Position numbers and translations under genes: made by a program | Shown: piece by piece, positions 5,735 to 11,384 of the stretch | How positions within the stretch are numbered: position 1 is the stretch's first letter | Layout of the letters: every line of letters begins with the position of its first letter | NCBI GenBank assembly: GCA_905214175.1 | Contig: CAJMLD010000034.1 | Coordinates: 1 to 11,384 of the forward strand | Length of the DNA: 11,384 bases | From: an uncultured bacterium | Lineage (GTDB): Bacteria; Actinomycetota; Coriobacteriia; Coriobacteriales; Atopobiaceae | Reading direction: 5' to 3' | The notes under the pieces: generated by a model | The model's database searches: none | What the model saw: only the letters and a program-made list of their open reading frames with translations | Told to the model about the DNA's origin: nothing

Positions 5735-7399
5735 ATGGAACTTCGAAGCGATGCCATAAAGCGGGGCTTGGCCCGCGCTCCACACAGAAGCCTGCTCAAG
5801 GCCGACGGTCTCACGGACGAGGAGCTTGAACGCCCGCTTGTGGCGGTTGTCTCGTCTCAGAACGAGGTCATCCCCGGCCACATCCACCTGGACAAGATCG
5901 CCGAGGCGGTTAAGGCCGGTGTCCGCATGGCCGGCGGCACTCCGCTGCAGGTAAACACCATTGGCGTCTGCGACGGCATCGCCATGAACCACGAGGGCAT
6001 GCGCTTCTCGCTCACCAGCCGAGAAGTCATCGCAGACTCCGTCGAGTGCGCCATCCAGGGCCATCAGTTTGACGCCATGGTCCTCATCCCCAGCTGCGAC
6101 AAGATCGTCCCCGGCATGCTCATCGCCGCCTGCCGCCTTGACATCCCCACCGTACTGGTCTCCGGCGGCCCCATGCTCGCCGGCCGCGGTCGCCGCGGCG
6201 AGGAGACCGACCTCAACAGCCTCTTTGACGCCGTGGGCCAAGTGACCGCCGGCACCATGACCGAGGACGAGATGCACTGGCTCGAGAACACCGCCTGCCC
6301 CACCTGCGGCAGCTGCTCGGGAATGTTCACCGCCAACTCCATCTGCTGCCTGGCCGAGGCCCTGGGCATCGCGCTTCCCGGCAACGGCACCATCCCCGCC
6401 GTCTACTCCGAGCGCATCCGCCTGGCAAAGCACGCTGGTATGAAGGTCATGGAGCTGCTCGAGAAGGGCATCACCGCCCGCAAGATCATCGACGCTCGCG
6501 CCGTGCACAACGGCATGGCACTTGACCAGGCCTTTGGTGGCTCGACCAACACCATGCTGCACCTCACGGCCATCGCTCACGCGGCCGGCTGCCCCGTGAC
6601 CATGGACGACTGGGACAAGGCCTGCTCGGCCACGCCCAACATCGTGCGTCTGGCACCCGCCGGCCCGCTCCACATCCAGGACCTGAACGACGTGGGCGGA
6701 GTCTCTGCCATCATCGGTGAGCTTGGCCGCTCCGGTCACCTTGACCTCACGGCCAACACCTGCCACGGGACAATGGCCGAGTGGGTCGAGCAGTGCCCGC
6801 CCGTCGACGGCAAGGTGGTTCGCCACATCGACAACCCCTACTCCCCCGATGGCGGCCTCAAGGTTATGCGCGGTTCTCTCGCACCCGATTGCGGCGTGGT
6901 CAAGAAGAGCGCCGTCGATCCCAGCATGTACAAGCACACCGGCCCGGCGCGCGTCTTCGACTCCGAGGAGGCTGCCTGCGAGGCAATCTTTGGCGGCAAG
7001 ATCAACCCCGGCGACGTCGTGGTGATTCGCTACGAGGGTCCCGCCGGCGGCCCCGGCATGCGCGAGATGCTCACCCCCACCTCCGCCATCTGCGGCATGG
7101 GGCTGGCAAAGTCCGTCGCGCTCATCACCGATGGCCGCTTCTCCGGCGCGAGCAAGGGCCCCTGCGTTGGCCACGTGAGCCCCGAGGCCGCAGCCGGCGG
7201 CCCCATCGCCCTGGTGCATGAGGGCGATCAGATCTCCATCGACATCGAGGCGGGCAGGCTCGACCTGCTTGTCGACGAGGACGAGCTGGCGCGTCGCCGC
7301 GCTGCCTGGGAGCCGCCCGCGCCCAGGTACACCACCGGCGTGCTCTCCCGTTACTCCAAGCTCGTGACCAGTGCAGACAAGGGGGCATACCTGTCATGA
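5735..7399 (+). CDS. ilvD: Dihydroxy-acid dehydratase
   Basis: A 554-residue IlvD/Edd-family Fe-S dehydratase that converts 2,3-dihydroxy-isovalerate and 2,3-dihydroxy-3-methylvalerate to the 2-keto acid precursors of valine and isoleucine in the cytosol. Motifs are 'VCDGIAMNHEGMRFSL' (78-93), 'PSCDKIVPGML' (119-129, Cys121), 'ACPTCGSCSGMFTANS' (187-202) and a C-terminal 'DGRFSGASKGPCVGHVSPEA' starting near 466. Residues 47-52 read PGHIHL, as in E. coli IlvD, not the PCN of [2Fe-2S] enzymes. This favours an oxygen-labile [4Fe-4S] type, consistent with an anaerobe. The start at 5735 is preferred over an upstream in-frame ATG at 5498 because the extension lies in the structured leader, and GAGAGGTGA, an excellent ribosome site, sits directly before 5735. 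It is the first gene of the operon and overlaps ilvB by 4 nt (ATGA). Confidence 0.96.
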   Translation: MELRSDAIKRGLARAPHRSLLKADGLTDEELERPLVAVVSSQNEVIPGHIHLDKIAEAVKAGVRMAGGTPLQVNTIGVCDGIAMNHEGMRFSLTSREVIADSVECAIQGHQFDAMVLIPSCDKIVPGMLIAACRLDIPTVLVSGGPMLAGRGRRGEETDLNSLFDAVGQVTAGTMTEDEMHWLENTACPTCGSCSGMFTANSICCLAEALGIALPGNGTIPAVYSERIRLAKHAGMKVMELLEKGITARKIIDARAVHNGMALDQAFGGSTNTMLHLTAIAHAAGCPVTMDDWDKACSATPNIVRLAPAGPLHIQDLNDVGGVSAIIGELGRSGHLDLTANTCHGTMAEWVEQCPPVDGKVVRHIDNPYSPDGGLKVMRGSLAPDCGVVKKSAVDPSMYKHTGPARVFDSEEAACEAIFGGKINPGDVVVIRYEGPAGGPGMREMLTPTSAICGMGLAKSVALITDGRFSGASKGPCVGHVSPEAAAGGPIALVHEGDQISIDIEAGRLDLLVDEDELARRRAAWEPPAPRYTTGVLSRYSKLVTSADKGAYLS

Positions 7400-9306
7400 C
7401 GAACACCGACAGCCACGCGGCGTCCGTCGCCGAGAAGCTCGCGCGCAAGCAGACCGCCATCGAAGGCAAGCCCTTTGGCATGGGGTCGCACTCCGAGTAC
7501 GAGGGCAAGACCATGACCGGCGCCCAGGCGATCATCGCAAGCCTGGAGTGCGAGGGGGTCGACACGATCTTCGGCTACCCCGGTGGCCAGGCCATCAAGA
7601 TCTACGACGCGCTCTATGACTCCAAGCGCATCCACCACGTGTTGGCTAGGCACGAGCAGGGCGCCACGCACATGGCCGACGGCTATGCCCGCGCCACGGG
7701 CAAGGTGGGCGTTGTTCTCGTCACCTCTGGCCCCGGCGCCACCAATACCGTGACGGGCATCATGACCGCCTACATGGACTCCGTTCCCCTGGTGGTCATC
7801 ACCGGCCAGGTCACACGCGGCGTCATTGGCACCGACTCGTTCCAGGAGTCCGACATCGTGGGCATCACCATGCCCATCGTGAAGCACTCGTTCCTGCTGC
7901 AGTCGACCGACGACCTCACGCGCACCTTCCGCGAGGCGTTCTACATCGCCTCCACCGGCCGCCCGGGCCCCGTCCTCATCGACATTCCCAGCGACCTCTC
8001 TGGCGCGCAGATGGTTTTCCACTACCCCGACTCCATTAGCATCGCCAGCTATAAGCCCACCTACCGCGGAAACGCGCGGCAGGTCAAGCAGGCCGCGCAG
8101 CTCATCATGAAGGCCAAGCGCCCGCTCATCTACGCCGGCGGCGGCATTGTGACGAGCCACGCCTGCCAGGAGCTGGTCGAGCTTTCCGAGACCATGGACA
8201 TCCCCGTGGTGACTTCGCTCATGGGCAAGGGCGCCATGCCCTGCTCGAACAAGCACAACCTGGGGCCCGTGGGCATGCACGGTTCGAAGTACGCCAACAT
8301 GGCCGTCATGGAGTGCGACCTGCTCATCGCCGTGGGCGCGCGCTTCTCTGACCGCGTGACCGGCAAGGTCTCGGAGTTCGCGCCACACGCCAAGATCATC
8401 CACATCGACATCGACCCTGCCGAGATCGGCAAGATCGTGAACCCCACGGTGCCCATCGTGGGCGACGCCAAGGTGGTTCTCGCCTCGCTCAACGAGCGCC
8501 TGCACAAGGAGGGCGCCAAGCCCGTGGATGACGGGTGGTTTGCCGAGGTCTGCTCGTGGCGCGAGCGCTGGCCGTTCTACACCGACGACTTTGCCAGCAC
8601 CATCGACTATCCCGACAAGATTGCGCCCGAGGTCGTGCTCTCCATGCTCTCGGACAAGCTGGACCCCGAGGCATCCATCGTCACCACCGAGGTGGGCCAG
8701 CACCAGATGTGGGCGCACCAGAACATCCACCGCGAGCACGCGCGCACGTTCCTCTCGTCCGGCGGTGCCGGCACCATGGGCTTTGGCTTCCCCGCTGCCA
8801 TTGGCGCCAAGATCGGTTGCCCCGACGACGAGGTGGTCTGCATCGCCGGCGACGGCTCGTTCCAAATGAACGTGCAGGAGATGGCAACCGCCATCCAGGA
8901 GAACGCGCCCGTCAAGGTGATGATCATCGACAACAGCGCCCTAGGCATGGTCTACCAGTGGCAGAAGCTCTTCTACCACGAGCGCTACTCATTCACCAAG
9001 CTGCCCGACGTCCCCGACTTTGTGAAGCTGGCAGACGCCTACGGCTGGCGGGGCAAGCGCATCTCTCGCCCCGAAGAGGTCGAGGGCGCGCTTGACGAGA
9101 TGCTCGCCTCCAAGGAGCCGTACCTTCTGGACGTGGTGATCCCCACGGACCAGACCGTCTACCCCATGGTTGCCCCCGGCGCACCCATCGACGACATCAT
9201 TGGCGCCCTGGACGTGACGCTTGGCGGCGTGCGCGTCTCCGGAAAGGGCTTTGGCAAGGACGGTCGCCCCGCTACCGCGGACGGCGAGAAGGACGGTGAC
9301 GAATGA
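7396..9306 (+). CDS. ilvB: Acetolactate synthase, large (catalytic) subunit
   Basis: A 636-residue ThDP-dependent enzyme that condenses two pyruvates to 2-acetolactate, or pyruvate with 2-ketobutyrate to 2-aceto-2-hydroxybutyrate. This is the first common step of Val, Leu and Ile synthesis. Motifs are 'FGYPGGQAIKIYDAL' (59-73), catalytic Glu87 in 'ARHEQGATHMADGYAR', 'TSGPGATN' (110-117), and the ThDP/Mg signature beginning 'GDGSFQMN' (485-492) and ending 'IIDNS'. It is longer than most family members (about 550-590) through roughly 39 extra N-terminal residues before 'MTGAQAII' and a polar C-terminal tail of about 30. A shorter form starting at 7513 is possible, but the ATG at 7396 overlaps the ilvD stop (ATGA) and has GGGGG 10 nt upstream. 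Its own stop overlaps ilvN by 4 nt, matching the need for both subunits together. Confidence 0.96.
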   Translation: MTNTDSHAASVAEKLARKQTAIEGKPFGMGSHSEYEGKTMTGAQAIIASLECEGVDTIFGYPGGQAIKIYDALYDSKRIHHVLARHEQGATHMADGYARATGKVGVVLVTSGPGATNTVTGIMTAYMDSVPLVVITGQVTRGVIGTDSFQESDIVGITMPIVKHSFLLQSTDDLTRTFREAFYIASTGRPGPVLIDIPSDLSGAQMVFHYPDSISIASYKPTYRGNARQVKQAAQLIMKAKRPLIYAGGGIVTSHACQELVELSETMDIPVVTSLMGKGAMPCSNKHNLGPVGMHGSKYANMAVMECDLLIAVGARFSDRVTGKVSEFAPHAKIIHIDIDPAEIGKIVNPTVPIVGDAKVVLASLNERLHKEGAKPVDDGWFAEVCSWRERWPFYTDDFASTIDYPDKIAPEVVLSMLSDKLDPEASIVTTEVGQHQMWAHQNIHREHARTFLSSGGAGTMGFGFPAAIGAKIGCPDDEVVCIAGDGSFQMNVQEMATAIQENAPVKVMIIDNSALGMVYQWQKLFYHERYSFTKLPDVPDFVKLADAYGWRGKRISRPEEVEGALDEMLASKEPYLLDVVIPTDQTVYPMVAPGAPIDDIIGALDVTLGGVRVSGKGFGKDGRPATADGEKDGDE

Positions 9307-9788
9307 TGAAGCACATCCTCTCCGTGCTGGTCGAGAACAAGCCGGGCGTGCTCTCGCGCGTCACTGGCATGATTAGCCGCCGTGGGTTCAACATTGGCTC
9401 GCTCACCGTCGCCCCCACCGAGGACGAGAACCTCTCGCGCATGACCATCATCGTCGAGGCTGACGACGTGGGATTCGAGCAGATCACCAAGCAGCTAAAC
9501 AAGCTCGTCTCGGTCTTCAAGATTTCGGACCTCACCGAGGATGACGCCATCGAGCGCGAGCTCATCCTCTTCAAGGTGCAGTGCTCTCCGGAGCGCCGCC
9601 ACGAGATCATCGAGATCGCCGGCGTCTTCCGTGCCAACATCGTGGACGTGGGCAAGAACACGCTCACGGTGGAGGCAACGGGCACCGAGAGCAAGCTCGA
9701 CGCGCTCGAGGACCTCTTCCGCAGCTACGGCATCCGCCAGCTCACGCGAACCGGCAAGATTGCGATGTCGCGCGGGCACGACCAGTAG
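9303..9788 (+). CDS. ilvN: Acetolactate synthase, small (regulatory) subunit
   Basis: A 161-residue regulatory subunit that activates IlvB and carries valine feedback inhibition. The N-terminal ACT domain reads 'HILSVLVENKPGVLSRV' (4-20) and 'RRGFNIGSLTV' (26-36). Asn12, Gly15 and Asn30 match the valine-site residues N11, G14 and N29 known in E. coli IlvH, so feedback sensitivity is expected. The second half ('RELILFKVQCSPERR', then 'GKIAMSRG' at the end) is the usual C-terminal domain. Length is typical. Two adjacent ATGs exist (9303 and 9306). The first overlaps the ilvB stop as ATGA and has AAGGA about 9 nt upstream, so I use it; the second would remove only one Met. Confidence 0.95.
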   Translation: MMKHILSVLVENKPGVLSRVTGMISRRGFNIGSLTVAPTEDENLSRMTIIVEADDVGFEQITKQLNKLVSVFKISDLTEDDAIERELILFKVQCSPERRHEIIEIAGVFRANIVDVGKNTLTVEATGTESKLDALEDLFRSYGIRQLTRTGKIAMSRGHDQ

Positions 9789-9913
9789 CACCCCCCGCGA
9801 CGGCGTGAACGCGCCACAGCGACGGCACCTGCGCCCAGGCCCCACACACGGTTCAACCCGCTGACCGGCGGATGAACATAGAAGGAAACGGCACAAACGA
9901 AAGGAAGCATGAC
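9789..9913 (+). other. ilvN-ilvC spacer
   Basis: A 125-bp gap without a convincing gene, promoter or terminator. It is GC-rich on the left and purine-rich before ilvC, ending in a good ribosome site (AAAGGAAG, 9900-9907). A separate ilvC promoter or RNA processing site is possible but not visible. Confidence 0.45.
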
Positions 9914-10918
9914 ATGGCCGTCACCATCTACTACGAGAAGGACTGCGACCCCTCGATCATCAAGGGCAAGAAGGTCGCCATCATTGGTTATGGCTCTCAG
10001 GGTCACGCCCATGCGCTGAACCTCATGGACTCTGGCGTCGACGTGCGCGTCGGCCTCCGCGAGGGCTCCAAGTCCGCTGAGAAGGCCCGCGAGCACGGCC
10101 TCAAGGTGACCGACATGGCGACTGCAGCCAAGGAGGCCGACGTCGTGATGATCCTGACCCCCGACGAGACCCAGCCGGCGGTCTACAAGGAGTTCATCGA
10201 GCCCAACCTCGAGCCGGGCAACACCCTCGCCTTCGCTCACGGCTTCAACATCCACTACGGCTACATCAAGGCTCCCGAGGGCGTTAACGTGATCATGGTT
10301 GCCCCTAAGGGCCCGGGCCACATCGTGCGCCGTCAGTTCACCGAGGGCTCCGGCGTGCCTGACCTGGTCTGCGTCGAGACCGACGCCACCGGTGATGCGT
10401 GGCCTCTCGCCATGTCCTACGCGTGGGCACTGGGCGGCGCCCGCTCCGGCCTCATCAAGGCGACCTTCGCCGAGGAGACCGAGGAGGACCTCTTTGGTGA
10501 GCAGGCCGTTCTCTGCGGTGGACTGGTCGAGCTGGTCAAGGCTGGCTTCGAGACCCTCACCGAGGCCGGCTATCCCGAGGAGCTTGCCTACTTCGAGTGC
10601 TATCACGAGATGAAGATGATCGTGGACCTCATGTACGAGAAGGGCATCCACTTCATGAACTACTCCATCTCCAACACCGCCGAGTACGGCGAGTACTACG
10701 CCGGTCCGCTGGTGATCAACGACAAGTCGCGTGAGGCCATGAAGTACATCCTCAAGCGCATCCAGGATGGCTCCTTCGCCCAGGAGTTTGTGGACGACTG
10801 CAACAACGGCCACAAGAAGCTCCTCGAGGAGCGCGAGAAGATCAACACGCACCCCATCGAGACCACTGGCGCGCGCGTGCGCTCCATGTTCTCCTGGCTT
10901 GCAAACGGCGAGGACTAG
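9914..10918 (+). CDS. ilvC: Ketol-acid reductoisomerase, class I short form
   Basis: A 334-residue NADPH- and Mg-dependent enzyme that isomerises and reduces acetolactate and acetohydroxybutyrate to the dihydroxy acids used by IlvD. The Rossmann motif is 'IGYGSQGHAHALNL' (24-37), followed by the cofactor loop 'GLREGSKS' (47-54). Arg49, Ser52 and Ser54 in that loop point to NADPH preference. 'AHGFNIHYG' (108-116), 'APKGPGH' (130-136), the metal ligands in 'EEDLFGEQ' (Asp192, Glu196), 'YFECYHEMK' (226-234) and 'MNYSISNTAEYG' (248-259) complete the active site. Length fits the short bacterial type. The start at 9914 is preferred to an in-frame ATG at 9872 because AAAGGAAG lies 6 nt upstream and the family normally begins near here. 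It lies 125 bp after ilvN, the only real gap in the operon, and is followed by a strong terminator. Confidence 0.97.
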   Translation: MAVTIYYEKDCDPSIIKGKKVAIIGYGSQGHAHALNLMDSGVDVRVGLREGSKSAEKAREHGLKVTDMATAAKEADVVMILTPDETQPAVYKEFIEPNLEPGNTLAFAHGFNIHYGYIKAPEGVNVIMVAPKGPGHIVRRQFTEGSGVPDLVCVETDATGDAWPLAMSYAWALGGARSGLIKATFAEETEEDLFGEQAVLCGGLVELVKAGFETLTEAGYPEELAYFECYHEMKMIVDLMYEKGIHFMNYSISNTAEYGEYYAGPLVINDKSREAMKYILKRIQDGSFAQEFVDDCNNGHKKLLEEREKINTHPIETTGARVRSMFSWLANGED

Positions 10919-10955
10919 CCTCGAAGCCGCGTGAGCTTGGCATCGCTGCATGATT

Positions 10956-10989
10956 GCCCCGCCGGGACCACCTTCCGGCGGGGCTTTTT
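10956..10989 (+). terminator. Intrinsic terminator of the ilv operon
   Basis: GCCCCGCCGG (10956-10965) pairs perfectly with CCGGCGGGGC (10975-10984), a 10-bp GC stem with a 9-nt loop, followed directly by TTTTT (10985-10989). It begins 37 bp after the ilvC stop and is a textbook Rho-independent terminator for the plus strand. Confidence 0.95.
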
Positions 10990-11028
10990 GTGCCTTGGTA
11001 TAAAGTGCCACGTATGCGATGCGGGGGA

Positions 11029-11055
11029 GAGACAAAGGGACAGTCCCCTTGTCTC
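11029..11055. repeat. 27-nt near-perfect palindrome, REP-like
   Basis: GAGACAAAGGGAC (11029-11041) and GTCCCCTTGTCTC (11043-11055) are reverse complements at 12 of 13 positions around a single A. I recall very similar GACA(A)AGGGGAC...GTCCCC palindromes next to Y1-type (IS200-like/REP-associated) transposases in many bacteria. No transposase gene is visible in the remaining 330 bp, so this may be a solo element or the edge of a decayed one. No U-tract follows, so it is not a terminator. Confidence 0.55.
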
Positions 11056-11190
11056 ATGGAACGAAGCGCCTTATCCATCACACGGATTCGATCCATTTGC
11101 TAGTCCCTTCCAACGCTATGCAAGAGCGTCGTCGAGACAATTCGTCGTGTGTACCCGTGCGCTGCATGAGGGCTATTCCATCGAAAGTCT
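11056..11190. other. Intergenic stretch, nothing recognised
   Basis: Both strands are broken by stops or carry frames without family resemblance. Composition is lower in GC than the ilv genes, consistent with decayed or acquired DNA. Confidence 0.4.
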
Positions 11191-11382
11191 TCAAGACAAG
11201 GATCCAATTTTCAGCATTGCATACATGGCACCCATTGCTTCCAGATCAGCCACCAGCGAGCGAACGCATGTTGTGCCTTCGGCGTAGCTCACAAAGCGAT
11301 TCCGAGCTATTTTCAATGATGAGATGGAGATGCGGATCTCGCACAAAAGTGGTCTATCGGACGGCGGAATCGCAATCGCTGC
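11191..11382 (-). pseudogene. Possible decayed DUF6462-like reading frame, cut by window edge
   Basis: On the minus strand an open frame entering from the right edge gives 63 residues, then TGA at 11191. Its centre, 'LKIARNRFVSYAEG', followed after a gap by 'GAMYAMLKIG', resembles small DUF6462-type proteins, which carry RFV.Y.EGA and later a (G)A.Y...K..LVN motif and often travel with integrative elements. The residues expected between these two motifs appear partly missing, and 'CLEDFR', matching the family's end, occurs in another frame just downstream. This suggests an internal deletion plus a frameshift. The match is from memory of a short motif and could be chance. Confidence 0.3.
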
Positions 11383-11384
11383 AT

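Noticed and set aside
5678..7219. Minus-strand 513-codon frame opposite ilvD
   Set aside because: Composition (Gly/Ala/Val/His-rich, no motifs) is typical of an antisense shadow; ilvD is certain.
7351..8865. Minus-strand 504-codon frame opposite ilvB
   Set aside because: Antisense shadow of the catalytic subunit gene with no recognisable domain.
9725..11035. Minus-strand 436-codon frame opposite ilvC
   Set aside because: Antisense shadow that also reads through the ilv terminator.
10931..11287. Plus-strand 118-codon frame after ilvC
   Set aside because: It starts before and translates through the terminator hairpin and the palindrome, has no ribosome site and no family resemblance.

Overview
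The window reads as a chromosomal segment of a high-GC, anaerobic-type actinobacterium. My best guess is class Coriobacteriia (Olsenella/Atopobium-like). This rests on GC-rich coding sequence, ATGA-coupled gene pairs, an IlvD of the Firmicutes/Coriobacteriia style, a cytosolic BMP-type protein, and a T-box-like leader in front of an ilv operon. No rRNA or marker gene is present to fix the taxonomy.

Layout. (1) 1-465, plus strand: the C-terminal part of an OPT-family oligopeptide transporter, probably cut by the window edge. (2) 466-760: a non-coding junction between two converging genes. It is filled with 61-bp tandem repeats built around GGCGCC palindromes. (3) 761-5194, minus strand: a compact four-gene transcription unit, read from right to left. 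It encodes a BMP-family ligand-binding protein with a ParB-like N-terminus, a small metallophosphoesterase, a YbaK-type aminoacyl-tRNA deacylase and a MalY/PatB-type PLP-dependent C-S lyase. Two junctions (BMP/phosphoesterase and YbaK/MalY) are 4-nt ATGA overlaps. (4) 5195-5734: a 540-bp divergent regulatory region. Its left part has a TATACT -10-like box overlapped by a perfect inverted repeat, which would serve the minus-strand operon. Its right part has features of a T-box leader (Stem I with an apparent isoleucine specifier), followed by a segment that can pair with the ilvD ribosome binding site. (5) 5735-10918, plus strand: ilvD-ilvB-ilvN-ilvC, a branched-chain amino acid operon. The first three genes are joined by ATGA overlaps, ilvC follows after 125 bp, and a strong intrinsic terminator lies at 10956-10989. 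(6) 10990-11384: an intergenic zone with a 27-nt near-perfect palindrome and what may be a decayed DUF6462-like reading frame on the minus strand.

How it works together. IlvBN (acetolactate synthase with its valine-sensing regulatory subunit), IlvC (ketol-acid reductoisomerase) and IlvD (dihydroxy-acid dehydratase) supply three of the common steps of isoleucine and valine synthesis. The terminal transaminase is not in the window. The leader would couple translation of ilvD, and through stop-start overlaps ilvB and ilvN, to uncharged tRNA-Ile. The minus-strand operon is metabolically separate, and no complete ABC transporter accompanies its BMP protein. The most unusual items are the cytosolic ParB-BMP/phosphoesterase pair, the non-canonical T-box leader and the GGCGCC repeat junction.
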